From JAWVZB01 sp033722375 (lineage in GTDB: Bacteria; Actinomycetota; Nitriliruptoria; Nitriliruptorales; Nitriliruptoraceae): a stretch of 38,115 bases of DNA. The position numbers were made by a program, and so were the translations under genes. Under the pieces are notes generated by a model. It did no database searches. It was not told the DNA's origin and worked only from the letters and a program-made list of their open reading frames with translations. The stretch is taken from contig JAWVZB010000015.1 of the NCBI GenBank assembly GCA_033722375.1, positions 1 through 38,115 of the forward strand. Direction: 5' to 3'. How positions within the stretch are numbered: the first letter of the stretch is position 1; each line of letters opens with the position of its first letter. Below are positions 23,524-32,003 of the stretch, piece after piece.

Positions 23524-23594
23524 CCCTCCGAACGGCCGGGAGGAGAACTGGCTTCAGGTGGCGAAGCACTGGGGGACCCGATCGGGAGCATCCC

Positions 23595-25172
23595 ATGCGA
23601 CTCGTCACCTGTGTCTTCCTGTGCCTCGTCCTCGCCACGTACGGTTTCGTCGGTCTCGACGAGAGCCAGTCCTTCGCGGCGGCGAGCGACAACATCGCGC
23701 ACGTCAAGCAGCTCGTCTACGAGGACGTAACGGGTGACGGGGCGAACCAGGGGACCGACCTCGAGTTCGCCACGCTGACGCTGTCCGGGCGCTCCGTTGC
23801 CGAACTGGCCCGCAGATCGGGCGAGCGGCCCCGACAAGGTGGCCTCGGTGACGCCGATCCCGACACCCCAGGGATCCAGCGGACCTACGCGTTCGCGGGC
23901 TCCTACGACAACGGCCTCCAGATCATCGACGTGACCGATCCCGCCCGGGCCGAGATCGTCGCCGTCTACGGCTGCGGGATCTCGCAGGGCGACGTCCAGG
24001 TGTTCAGCCGCGACAGCGATCCCGGCCGCACCTTCGTCACCTACACGCAGGACGACGGGTACGGCACCCACGAGTCCCAGTGCATCGACGAGGCACGCGA
24101 GCTCGGGCTCCTCGAGGAGGGACAGGCACCCGCCGGGACGTTCATCGCAGACGTGACCGACCCCTACGCCCCCACGACGGTCTCGTGGGTCGAGGTCCCG
24201 AAGGGCTCGCACAACCAGACCGTGCACCCGAGCGGTCGCTACCTCTACAACTCCAACTCGGACCTGATCGTCTCGGTCCCGGACCAGGGCATCGAGGTCT
24301 TCGACATCAGTGACTTCGGGTCGCCCGAGCACGTGACGACGCTCGCGCTCCCGGTTCGTCCCGGGCTCGGGACGGAGTCGCACGATCTCACGTTCAACGC
24401 GGACGGCACCCGCGCCTACTCGGCCGCGCTGTCGCAGACCGTGATCATCGACACCGAGGATCCGGCCGACCCGTCGATCGTCTCGAGCTTCGTGGACCCC
24501 GCCATCAACGTGGAGCACCAGGCCGACCCCGTCACCCTCGAGGACCCGCTCCTCGGGGAGCGGGACTTCCTCGTCATCGAGGACGAGGTGGCCGGGGCCG
24601 TGCAGACCGGCCAGTGCCCCAACGGTGGCGTGCACGTCTACGACATCACCGGGGATCTCGAGGAGAACCCGGTCAAGGTCGGCTACTGGAACATCGCCGA
24701 GATCCGGAAGGCGGACGGGGACCTCTTCGGTGTCGAGACAGCGGGCGGGATCGGCCGCTGCACCGCGCACGTGTTCGAACTGCACCCCGACGAGCAGCTC
24801 ATGACGATCGCCTACTACAACGGCGGGGTGCGGGTGGTCGACATCTCCGGGCTCGTCGGTGTTGCTCTGGGTGAGCAGGGGATCGGGATGAAGCAGGTCG
24901 CGTTCGCGCGCTTCGCCGATGCCGACACCTGGGCCGTGAAGGCGCCCTACGTCGACCGCGACGGCACGTTCCACCTGTACGGCAACGACCAGCGGCGCGG
25001 CATGGACATCTACGAGGTGGACCTGTCCGCGGCGGCCGACGTCGCTGCCGCTGCTGTCCCCACCGGTACCTGGATGACGCCGGCCGAGGCGCTCACCTTC
25101 GCGCGGGCGAACCCGGTGGACCTGACCGACTACACGCCCTATTGCCTGCTCGGTGCCCGCTCTGGTGGTTGA
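23595..25172 (+). CDS. Secreted LVIVD-repeat beta-propeller protein
   Basis: The 525-residue product starts at ATG 23595 with GGGAG (23584-23588); the longer open frame upstream overlaps pheT and is not conserved. Residues 1-30 are a hydrophobic signal peptide (MRLVTCVFLCLVLATYGFVG). At least six LVIVD-type blade strands are visible: NGLQIIDVTDPARAEIVAVY, TFIADVTDPYAPTTVSW, QGIEVFDISDFGSPEHV, TVIIDTEDPADPSIVSSF, GGVHVYDITGDLEENP and GGVRVVDISGLVG. Conserved His-containing loops (GSHNQTVHPSGRYLY, ESHDLTFNADGTRAY, VEHQAD, CTAHVFELHP) line the same face. Function of the family is unknown; binding or adhesion outside the cell is inference. It lies between pheT and arfB. Confidence 0.8.
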   Translation: MRLVTCVFLCLVLATYGFVGLDESQSFAAASDNIAHVKQLVYEDVTGDGANQGTDLEFATLTLSGRSVAELARRSGERPRQGGLGDADPDTPGIQRTYAFAGSYDNGLQIIDVTDPARAEIVAVYGCGISQGDVQVFSRDSDPGRTFVTYTQDDGYGTHESQCIDEARELGLLEEGQAPAGTFIADVTDPYAPTTVSWVEVPKGSHNQTVHPSGRYLYNSNSDLIVSVPDQGIEVFDISDFGSPEHVTTLALPVRPGLGTESHDLTFNADGTRAYSAALSQTVIIDTEDPADPSIVSSFVDPAINVEHQADPVTLEDPLLGERDFLVIEDEVAGAVQTGQCPNGGVHVYDITGDLEENPVKVGYWNIAEIRKADGDLFGVETAGGIGRCTAHVFELHPDEQLMTIAYYNGGVRVVDISGLVGVALGEQGIGMKQVAFARFADADTWAVKAPYVDRDGTFHLYGNDQRRGMDIYEVDLSAAADVAAAAVPTGTWMTPAEALTFARANPVDLTDYTPYCLLGARSGG

Positions 25173-25235
25173 TCGCATCAGCGGGGGCCCACCACGAGGA
25201 CCCACCACGCCGTACCCGAGCACCGCCACCTGTCG

Positions 25236-25241
25236 TACCGT
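25236..25241 (+). promoter_or_regulatory. Candidate -10 box giving a leaderless arfB mRNA
   Basis: TACCGT ends 6 bases before the arfB ATG (25248), so a transcript would begin at or next to the start codon. No Shine-Dalgarno sequence precedes the ATG, which fits leaderless translation, common in actinobacteria. Confidence 0.42.
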
Positions 25242-25247
25242 GACCCC

Positions 25248-25673
25248 ATGGCTGACATCCGGTTGAGCAGGCGCGTCTCGATCCCCGAGCACGAGCTGGA
25301 GTTCCGCACGTCACGATCCGGCGGACCCGGGGGGCAGGGCGTCAACACGACCGCGTCCAAGGTCGAGCTGCGCTTCGACATCGACGCCAGCGAGGCGCTG
25401 TCACACAAGCAGAAAGAGCGTCTGCACAGTCGGCTCGACAACCGCATCACCACCGATGGCGTACTCATCATCCAGTCGTCCGAGCACCGCTCCCAGCACC
25501 AGAACCGCGAGGCAGCGGTGGCGCGGTTCCAGGCCGTGGTGGGGGAGGCGATCCAGCCGGCGAAGCGGCGCAAGAAGACGCGTGTTCCGCGTTCGCAGAA
25601 GCGAAAGCGCCTCGAGGACAAGCGCCGACGGTCAGAGAAGAAGCGGCTGCGGAAACCCCCAGAGGTCCCGTGA
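25248..25673 (+). CDS. arfB: Alternative ribosome-rescue factor ArfB (YaeJ/ICT1 family)
   Basis: ArfB frees peptides from ribosomes stalled without a stop codon by hydrolysing peptidyl-tRNA. The 141 residues contain the release-factor GGQ motif in SRSGGPGGQGVNTTASKVEL. A C-terminal basic tail (KRRKKTRVPRSQKRKRLED...KKRLRK) enters the empty mRNA channel. It lacks the codon-recognition domains of RF1 and RF2, so it is not a truncated release factor. The ATG at 25248 has no ribosome site and sits just after a -10-like TACCGT, which suggests a leaderless mRNA. It precedes the arginine operon promoter by about 10 bases. Confidence 0.93.
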   Translation: MADIRLSRRVSIPEHELEFRTSRSGGPGGQGVNTTASKVELRFDIDASEALSHKQKERLHSRLDNRITTDGVLIIQSSEHRSQHQNREAAVARFQAVVGEAIQPAKRRKKTRVPRSQKRKRLEDKRRRSEKKRLRKPPEVP

Positions 25674-25681
25674 GCGGCGGG

Positions 25682-25727
25682 CTGACCAATCGCGTATGAT
25701 AGACGTATGATTATGCATCTCTATACG
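25682..25727 (+). promoter_or_regulatory. AT-rich promoter and candidate ARG-box operator of the arginine operon
   Basis: CTGACC (25682-25687) and TATGAT (25706-25711) make a promoter with an 18-base spacer; transcription would begin near 25718, ahead of the argC ATG at 25739. The octamer CGTATGAT occurs twice, at 25693-25700 and 25704-25711, exactly 11 bases (one helical turn) apart. CGTAT at 25704-25708 is mirrored by ATACG at 25723-25727, flanking a palindromic ATGCAT. This is the only strongly AT-rich patch in the window. ArgR operators elsewhere are AT-rich imperfect palindromes, often paired and overlapping the promoter. With argR in this operon, autoregulation is the natural reading, but it is inferred. 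Confidence 0.55.
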
Positions 25728-25738
25728 GATCAAGACTG

Positions 25739-26761
25739 ATGGCAGCCCGCGTCGGCATCGTGGGCGCCTCCGGGTACGGCGGCGCGGAGCTCGCACGTCT
25801 CCTCGAGCTGCACCCGGGGGCGGACCTGGCCGTCGTCGCGGCCAAGACCCAAGCGGGACGCGAGGTCTCCGAGCTGTTCCCGAACCTCGGTGACGGCGTT
25901 TTCGCCGCGACCGATGTCGAACAGCTCGCGGACCTCGACCTCGTCTTCCTCGCCACACCACACCGCCCGGCGGCCGTCCTCGGGGCGGACCTCCACGAGC
26001 GGGGCGTCAAGGTCGTCGACCTGTCGGCTGCCTTCCGGCTCACGGCCAGCGACTTCGGGGCGTGGTACGGCGACGAGCACCCCGCTGCGACGCTCACCCC
26101 GGCGGTCTACGGCCTGACCGAGTTCACCCGGGAGGAGGTGGCGGACGCGACGCTGGTCGCCAACCCCGGGTGCTACCCGACCGCCGCACTCCTCGCGCTG
26201 CTGCCGCTGACTCCGCTCGTCAACCCGCAGACGATCGTGATCGACGCCAAGTCCGGCACCTCGGGTGCCGGAAGGGGAGTCGCGGACCACCTCCACTTCA
26301 GCCACGTGCACGGCGACCTCGTGGCCTACGGCGCCCCGGCCCACCGCCACACCGGCGAGATCGAGCACTGGCTCGCGACCATCGGCGGGATCGCTCACGC
26401 GCCGGTCTCGTTCACCCCGCACCTCGTGCCGATGTCCCGGGGGCTCCTGGCCACGTGCTACGCCGACCTGCAGGACGGGGTGGGTCTCGACGACGCGCAC
26501 GGGGCGTTCCTCGAGCGCTACCGCGACGAGCCGTTCGTGCGGGTGCTCGCGCCGGGAGGCTTCCCCCACACCAAGGCCCTGGCGGGATCGAACGGGGCGC
26601 AGATCGGGGTGAGTGTCGACGAGCGGACCCACCGCGTGGTCGCCACCTGCGCCATCGACAACCTCGGGAAAGGGGCCGCCGGCCAGGCGCTCCAGAACGC
26701 GAACCTCATGCTCGGGTTCGACGAGACGACCGGTCTGACCGCGACGGGGGTGTACCCGTGA
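25739..26761 (+). CDS. argC: N-acetyl-gamma-glutamyl-phosphate reductase
   Basis: ArgC reduces N-acetylglutamyl phosphate to the semialdehyde with NADPH, the third step of arginine synthesis. The 340 residues show the NADP-binding VGIVGASGYGGAELARLLE (5-23), the catalytic Cys145 in NPGCYPTAAL and KSGTSGAGRG. The GFPHTKALAGSNG segment lies near the C-terminal end. It is the first gene of the operon. ATG at 25739 has only a weak AAGA before it. Its stop overlaps the argJ GTG by four bases. Confidence 0.97.
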   Translation: MAARVGIVGASGYGGAELARLLELHPGADLAVVAAKTQAGREVSELFPNLGDGVFAATDVEQLADLDLVFLATPHRPAAVLGADLHERGVKVVDLSAAFRLTASDFGAWYGDEHPAATLTPAVYGLTEFTREEVADATLVANPGCYPTAALLALLPLTPLVNPQTIVIDAKSGTSGAGRGVADHLHFSHVHGDLVAYGAPAHRHTGEIEHWLATIGGIAHAPVSFTPHLVPMSRGLLATCYADLQDGVGLDDAHGAFLERYRDEPFVRVLAPGGFPHTKALAGSNGAQIGVSVDERTHRVVATCAIDNLGKGAAGQALQNANLMLGFDETTGLTATGVYP

Positions 26762-27984
26762 GCGCCGAGCGTGTGTGGGGCCCGAGCGACCGCAGCGGGC
26801 TGACCCCCCGCGACGGTGGGGTCACCGCAGCGGCCGGGTTCCGCGCCGGAGCCACCGCCGCCGGCCTGAAGCCCTCAGGGCGCCCCGATCTCGCGCTCGT
26901 CGCAGCCGGCCAGGAGGCGGGCGCCGCCATGGTCTCGACCACCAACCAGGTGCTGGCCGCCCCGAACGTCGTCTCGGGCCAGCACGTGCGCGATGGTCGT
27001 GCCCGGGCGGTCGTGATCAACGCCGGCAACGCCAACGCCTGCACCGGGGACCGGGGCCTCGAGGACGCCCGGGCCACCGCTGCCGAGGTGGCGCGCCTGC
27101 TGGGATGCCAGCCCACCGACGTCCTGGTGCTGTCGACCGGCGTGATCGGGGTCCCCATGCCGACCGACACGCTCCTGGGTGCGTTGCCGGCTGCCGTCGA
27201 CGACCTGACCGAGGACGGCGCCCCGCGCGCTGCCGAGGCGATCCTCACCACCGACACCCGGCCGAAGTCGTCCGCCTACGAGGTCAGCGACGACAACGGC
27301 ACGTGCACCATCGGTGGCATCGCCAAGGGCTCGGGCATGATCGAGCCGGCGATGGCGACGATGCTCGCGGTGCTGACGACCGACGCCCCGCTCACCGGTG
27401 CCGTGATGCGCCCGATGCTCCGGCAGGCGGTCGCCCGGACCTTCAACCGCATCAGCGTCGACGGCTGCGGCTCGACCAACGACGCTGTCGTGCTGCTCGC
27501 GTCGGGCGTCGTATCCGAACCTCCTGGGGTCAGTGCCTTCCAGCGCGGTCTCGAGGCCGTCTGCGCGGACCTCGCCCACGCGATCGTGGCCGACGGCGAG
27601 GGGACGACCCGGATCGCCCGCGTCACCGTGCGCGGGGCGGCTGAGCCCGGTGACGCGGAGCGACTGGCCCGAGCCATCTGCTCCTCGACGCTGTTCCGGG
27701 CTGCGCTCCACGGCGGCGACCCCAACTGGGGACGGATCCTGGCCGCGATGGGCGCCACCGACGTGGCCTTCGAGCCCAGTCGCGTGTCGGTCGCCTGCGG
27801 GGGCATCACCGTGTGCCGGTTCGGGACCGCCACGAGCTTCGACCGTGGCCAGGCTGCCGCGGCCCTGTCCAAGCCCGAGGTCCCGATCGACGTCGATCTG
27901 GGGCTCGGCCGGGCCAGCGCGACGATGCTGGTCTCGGATCTCTCCCGCGACTACGTCACCATCAACGCCGACTACACGACCTGA
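26758..27984 (+). CDS. argJ: Glutamate N-acetyltransferase / ornithine acetyltransferase ArgJ
   Basis: ArgJ recycles the acetyl group from N-acetylornithine to glutamate, so the pathway here is the cyclic one. If bifunctional it also supplies N-acetylglutamate; no argA or argE lies in this operon. The 408-residue precursor self-cleaves at Thr201 in EPAMATMLAVLTTDA; the alanine before it and the KGSGMI segment (190-195) are conserved. Also visible are VVINAGNANACTGDRG, GGDPNWGRILAAMG and the terminal SRDYVTINADYTT. GTG at 26758 overlaps the argC stop; the longer open frame upstream runs across argC and is not coding. Confidence 0.96.
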   Translation: MSAERVWGPSDRSGLTPRDGGVTAAAGFRAGATAAGLKPSGRPDLALVAAGQEAGAAMVSTTNQVLAAPNVVSGQHVRDGRARAVVINAGNANACTGDRGLEDARATAAEVARLLGCQPTDVLVLSTGVIGVPMPTDTLLGALPAAVDDLTEDGAPRAAEAILTTDTRPKSSAYEVSDDNGTCTIGGIAKGSGMIEPAMATMLAVLTTDAPLTGAVMRPMLRQAVARTFNRISVDGCGSTNDAVVLLASGVVSEPPGVSAFQRGLEAVCADLAHAIVADGEGTTRIARVTVRGAAEPGDAERLARAICSSTLFRAALHGGDPNWGRILAAMGATDVAFEPSRVSVACGGITVCRFGTATSFDRGQAAAALSKPEVPIDVDLGLGRASATMLVSDLSRDYVTINADYTT

Positions 27985-28035
27985 CCCCACCGCCCCGATC
28001 CCGCCAGCGCGGAACCCACCACGAGGAAGCCCCGG

Positions 28036-28959
28036 ATGCCAGTGCCACTGCGAGACGCCCGACAGGAGGCCGCCCAGTCCAAGGCGGCGGTCCTCCGCGA
28101 GGCGCTGCCCTGGATCACCCGCTTCCACGGGCACACGGTCGTCATCAAGTACGGCGGCAACGCGATGATCGACGACGACCTGAAGCGTTCGTTCGCCGCC
28201 GACGTCGCGCTGCTGTCGTTCGTCGGGCTGCGACCGGTCGTCGTCCACGGTGGCGGGCCCCAGATCACCGACATCGCCGACAGCCTCGGGGTCGAATCCC
28301 GGTTCGTCGCCGGGCTGCGGGTCACCGACGACGAGATGCTCGACGTCGTGCGGATGGCGCTCCTCGGCCGGGTCAACCCGGAGATGGTCGGCCTCGTGCA
28401 GGCCGCCGGTGCTCCGGCGGTCGGGGTCGCCGGCACCGACGCCGGGTTGCTCCACGTGGTCCCCGCCACCGGGCCCGACGGCGAGGACCTCGGCCGTGTC
28501 GGCGAGGTGGACGCCGTCGATCCGTCGATCCTCGTGGACCTGCTCGACGACGGCTTCGTGCCTGTCGTGGCCACGATGGGGCGTGACGACGACGGCGGTG
28601 ACCGGAACGTCAACGCCGACAGTGCCGCGGGAGCCATCGCGGCCGCGCTCGGTGCCAGCAAGCTCGTCTACCTCACCGACGTCCCCGGGCTCTACCTCGA
28701 CCTGGGCGACGAGGGGTCGCTCCTGTCGGAGGTCGGCGCCGACGAGCTCGCGGCCATGCTCCGTGAGGGTCGGCTGCACGACGGCATGCGACCGAAGATC
28801 GCCTCGATCGTCACGGCCCTGTCAGCGGGCGTGCCGCAGGCCCACATCCTGGACGGGCGGGTGCTCCACGCGATCCTGATCGAGATCTTCACCGACGAGG
28901 GCATCGGGACCATGATCACCCCCGACCCCTCGGCCGCGACCCGGGAGGTGTCGGCTTGA
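28036..28959 (+). CDS. argB: Acetylglutamate kinase
   Basis: ArgB phosphorylates N-acetylglutamate, usually the arginine-inhibited step. The 307 residues show TVVIKYGGNAMIDDDL, PVVVHGGGPQITD, the substrate-binding GLRVTDDEMLDVVRMAL, and NVNADSAAGAIAAALGASKL, followed by YLTDVPGLY. The N-terminal helix (about residues 1-30, EAAQSKAAVLREALPWITRF) is the extension that makes hexameric, arginine-sensitive forms; sensitivity is inference. ATG at 28036 follows GAGGAAG. A 51-base gap after argJ is the only real spacing inside the operon. The stop overlaps the TTG of argD. Confidence 0.97.
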   Translation: MPVPLRDARQEAAQSKAAVLREALPWITRFHGHTVVIKYGGNAMIDDDLKRSFAADVALLSFVGLRPVVVHGGGPQITDIADSLGVESRFVAGLRVTDDEMLDVVRMALLGRVNPEMVGLVQAAGAPAVGVAGTDAGLLHVVPATGPDGEDLGRVGEVDAVDPSILVDLLDDGFVPVVATMGRDDDGGDRNVNADSAAGAIAAALGASKLVYLTDVPGLYLDLGDEGSLLSEVGADELAAMLREGRLHDGMRPKIASIVTALSAGVPQAHILDGRVLHAILIEIFTDEGIGTMITPDPSAATREVSA

Positions 28960-30176
28960 CGCCCCACACCTCGGCGGCCGAACGAGCCGAGCGGGTACTG
29001 CTCCCGACCTACGGGCCTCGGGACCTGAGCTTCGAGCGGGGGACCGGCAGCGCCTTGTTCGACCCGGATGGGCGCGCGTACCTCGACTTCCTCAGCGGGC
29101 TGGCCGTCACCAACCTCGGGCACAGCCACCCTCACGTCGCCGCCGCGGTCATCGCGCAGGTCACCGAGCTCGTCCACACGTCGAACCTCTACCTGACCGA
29201 GCCGATGCTGGACCTCGCCGAGCGCCTCGCCACCATCACGGGATGGCCGGACGCCAAGACGTTCTTCTGCCAGGACGGCGCCACCGCCAACGAAGCAGCC
29301 CTGAAGCTGGCCCGTCGGCACGGCAAGCAGCAGCACGGGGCCAAGGTCCGCGTCGTGACCCTCGAAGGCTCCTTCCACGGCCGCACCATGGCCACGCTCG
29401 AGGCCACCGGCCAGCCCGCCAAGCACGAGCCGTTCGAACCGTTCATGGGAGTGGTCGACACCGTCCCGTACGACGACCCCGATGCGCTGGTCGAGGCCGT
29501 GACCGACGACCACTGCGCGGTTCTGCTCGAGGTCGTCCAGGGCGAGGGCGGGGTCCGGCCCGTCCCCGACGACGTGCTGACCGCGGCGCGCCGTGCCTGT
29601 GACGAGCACGGGGCGCTCCTGATCGCCGACGAGGTCCAGACCGGGATCGGCCGGACCGGACCGTGGTTCGCCTTCCAGGACTGCCCCGTGGTGCCGGACG
29701 TCATCACGGTGGCAAAGGCGCTCGCGAACGGGCTGCCGATCGGGGCGTGCATCGCGCACGGGGAGGCGGCCGCGGTGTTCGTGCCGGGCGACCACGCCAC
29801 GACCTTCGGGGGCAACCCCGTGACGTGCGCCGCAGCGGTGGCGGTCATCGACACCATCACGGCCGAGGGCGTCCTGGACGCAGCCCGGTCGCAGGGGCAA
29901 CGGCTGCGGGAGGGGCTCACCGGGCTGACCGCTAGGTTCCCACTGGCGCGAGGAGTTCGTGGGCGGGGGCTCCTGCTCGGGCTCGAGCTCGCCGATCCGC
30001 GCGCAGAGAACGTGGAGGCCGCCTGCCGTGACCGCTACCTGCTCGTCAACGCCGTTGCCGCCGACGTGGTGCGGTTCGCGCCACCCCTCACGGTCTCGGA
30101 GGACGAGGTGGAACTGGCGCTGGCGGTGGTCGGCGATGCGCTCGACGCGGTGACAGGAGACGAGGACACACGATGA
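28956..30176 (+). CDS. argD: Acetylornithine aminotransferase, TTG start
   Basis: ArgD is the PLP enzyme that makes N-acetylornithine from the semialdehyde. The 406 residues show LDFLSGLAVTNLGHSHPHV, CQDGATANEAALKLAR, LEGSFHGRTMATL, IADEVQTGIGRTG (PLP-contacting Asp225) and the Schiff-base Lys254 in TVAKALANGLPIGA. The start is TTG at 28956, overlapping the argB stop (TTGA) and served by GGGAGGTG (28943-28950); no ATG or GTG fits as well. The stop overlaps the ATG of the receiver protein. Confidence 0.96.
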   Translation: MTPHTSAAERAERVLLPTYGPRDLSFERGTGSALFDPDGRAYLDFLSGLAVTNLGHSHPHVAAAVIAQVTELVHTSNLYLTEPMLDLAERLATITGWPDAKTFFCQDGATANEAALKLARRHGKQQHGAKVRVVTLEGSFHGRTMATLEATGQPAKHEPFEPFMGVVDTVPYDDPDALVEAVTDDHCAVLLEVVQGEGGVRPVPDDVLTAARRACDEHGALLIADEVQTGIGRTGPWFAFQDCPVVPDVITVAKALANGLPIGACIAHGEAAAVFVPGDHATTFGGNPVTCAAAVAVIDTITAEGVLDAARSQGQRLREGLTGLTARFPLARGVRGRGLLLGLELADPRAENVEAACRDRYLLVNAVAADVVRFAPPLTVSEDEVELALAVVGDALDAVTGDEDTR

Positions 30177-30586
30177 TCGAAAACCAGGGTGACGACGCCA
30201 AGGTGCTGATCGTCGAGGACGACGACGACGTCATCGCGCTGCTGGTCGAGCTGTTCCGGCAGGAGGGCTTCGATCCCGTCGTCGCCGAGGACGGGCTCGA
30301 AGGGCTGGTCAAGATCAAGACCGGCCACCCCGACATCGCCATCCTCGACATCATGATGCCCGACGTCAACGGCGTCCGGGTTCTCGAGCAACTGTTCGAG
30401 GAGGGCGACGGCGAACTGCCGGTGCCGATCATCGTGATCACCGGGGCACCCGACGCCGCCGCGAGATCACGCGAGCTGTTGGGGGAGGAGGACGTCTTCG
30501 AGAAGCCCTTCGAGCCGTCGGCACTGATCTCGCGGATGCGTGCTCGCCTCGCCGAACCCGCCCGCGACCACCACGAAGAGGGCTGA
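30173..30586 (+). CDS. Single-domain response regulator inside the arginine operon
   Basis: The 137-residue protein is a stand-alone receiver domain. Visible are the acidic cluster VEDDDDV (14-20), phospho-acceptor Asp59 in AILDIMMPDVNG, Thr90 in IIVITGAP and Lys111 in FEKPFEP. No output domain follows; the tail is short and charged (ARDHHEEG). It could relay phosphate or act by binding a partner. Its ATG overlaps the argD stop (ATGA), and argF starts 3 bases after its stop, so it is made with the arginine enzymes. I know of no arg operon role for such a protein. The nearest kinase is at 18849, with no evidence of pairing. Confidence 0.92.
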   Translation: MIENQGDDAKVLIVEDDDDVIALLVELFRQEGFDPVVAEDGLEGLVKIKTGHPDIAILDIMMPDVNGVRVLEQLFEEGDGELPVPIIVITGAPDAAARSRELLGEEDVFEKPFEPSALISRMRARLAEPARDHHEEG

Positions 30587-30588
30587 CC

Positions 30589-31530
30589 ATGGACAAGGAC
30601 TTCCTGCGGATGGCCGACCTCGGCCACACGGAGCTCGGTGACCTGCTCGACCTGGCCGACGAGCTCAAGGACGACCGCCGCTTCCGGGACAGCACCGAGT
30701 CCACCCGGGTCCGGCATGACCTCCACGGCCGCACCATCGCGCTGGTGTTCGAGAAACCGTCCACTCGGACGCGCGTCTCGTTCCAGGTTGCGGTCCACGA
30801 GCTCGGTGCCCACCCGCTCCCGTTGTCATCGCAAGAGCTCCAGCTCGGCCGCGGGGAGACCATCGGCGACACCGGCGCGGTGCTGTCGCGCTACTGCCAC
30901 GCGATCGTGGTGCGCACCTTCGGCCAGGAGCGGCTCGACGAACTGGCGGCTGCCGCGACCGTTCCGGTGGTGAACGCGCTCACGGATCTCGAGCATCCGT
31001 GTCAGGCGCTCGCGGACCTCTTGACCGTCCGCGAGGAGTTCGGAGAGCTGTCGGGGCGCACGCTGACCTACGTCGGCGACGGGAACAACGTCGCGAACTC
31101 GTTGCTCGTCGCGGGTGCCCTGTCGGGCCTCGACGTGCGGGTCGCCCACCCCGACGGCTACGCGCCCGACTCCGACATCGTCGCGACCGCCCGCGACCTC
31201 GCCCAGCGGTCGGGTGCAGAGGTGCTCGTCACGACGGACGTGACCAAGGCCGTCGACGGCGCGGACGCGATCTACACCGACGTGTGGACCTCCATGGGCC
31301 AGGAGGCAGAGGACGACCAGCGACATGAGGCCTTCGCCGACTACCAGGTCACCGACACGCTGTTCGACGCGGCGGCCGACGACGCGATCTTCCTGCACTG
31401 CCTCCCCGCCCACCGCGGTGAAGAGGTCACCGCCGAGGTGATCGACGGCCCACGTTCCCGTGTCTGGGACCAGGCGGAGAACCGGCTGCACGTCCAGAAG
31501 GCCCTCCTCTTGACCCTGTTGACCGCATGA
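30589..31530 (+). CDS. argF: Ornithine carbamoyltransferase
   Basis: ArgF makes citrulline from ornithine and carbamoyl phosphate. The 313 residues show the carbamoyl-phosphate loop EKPSTRTRVSF (STRTR, 58-62), VVRTFGQERLDELA, HPCQALADLLT, the ornithine-binding DVWTSMGQE and HCLPAHRGEEV. Length is typical. The signature distinguishes it from aspartate carbamoyltransferase. ATG at 30589 is 3 bases after the receiver gene. The stop overlaps the argR ATG (ATGA). Confidence 0.97.
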   Translation: MDKDFLRMADLGHTELGDLLDLADELKDDRRFRDSTESTRVRHDLHGRTIALVFEKPSTRTRVSFQVAVHELGAHPLPLSSQELQLGRGETIGDTGAVLSRYCHAIVVRTFGQERLDELAAAATVPVVNALTDLEHPCQALADLLTVREEFGELSGRTLTYVGDGNNVANSLLVAGALSGLDVRVAHPDGYAPDSDIVATARDLAQRSGAEVLVTTDVTKAVDGADAIYTDVWTSMGQEAEDDQRHEAFADYQVTDTLFDAAADDAIFLHCLPAHRGEEVTAEVIDGPRSRVWDQAENRLHVQKALLLTLLTA

Positions 31531-32003
31531 ACGACAAACCGGCCCGGCAAGCGGCGCTGCGGCGCCTGCTCGACGAGCGTGCACTGCGGTCGCAGGAAGA
31601 CGTCCGCGAGGCGTTGGCCGATGCCGGGCACGAGACCACCCAGGCCACGGTGAGCCGCGATCTGGACGAACTCGGGGCGGTGAAGGTGCGCGGCACCGAC
31701 GGGGTGCTCGCCTATCGGCTGACCCCGGCCCCGTCACCAGCATCAGCCCGCGACCGGCTCGCCGCGACGCTGCGGCAGTTCGTCCGCGGCATCGACCACA
31801 GCGGCAACCTCGCCGTCCTCCGCACGCCGCCGGCATGTGCGCAGCCCGTCGCCAGCGCCATCGACCTCGCCGAGCTCGACGACGTGCTGGCCACGGTCGC
31901 CGGCGACGACACCGTCCTCGTCGTGGCCGCCGACGGCCTGTCCGGCGCCGACGTCGCCGACACGTTGACCTCCCACGTCGAACTCGAGGAGCTCTCCTCA
32001 TGA
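31527..32003 (+). CDS. argR: Arginine repressor
   Basis: ArgR is the arginine-responsive repressor (hexamer) that binds ARG boxes. The 158 residues contain the winged helix domain with the recognition segment TTQATVSRDLDELGAVKV (about 37-54). A linker rich in Pro, Ala and Ser (TPAPSPASARD) leads to the C-terminal arginine-binding and oligomerisation domain (from about 80), with LDDVLATVAGDDTVLVVAAD. It lies within the operon it would control. The AT-rich element at 25682-25727 is the best candidate target. Both ends overlap neighbours by four bases (ATGA). Confidence 0.96.
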   Translation: MNDKPARQAALRRLLDERALRSQEDVREALADAGHETTQATVSRDLDELGAVKVRGTDGVLAYRLTPAPSPASARDRLAATLRQFVRGIDHSGNLAVLRTPPACAQPVASAIDLAELDDVLATVAGDDTVLVVAADGLSGADVADTLTSHVELEELSS

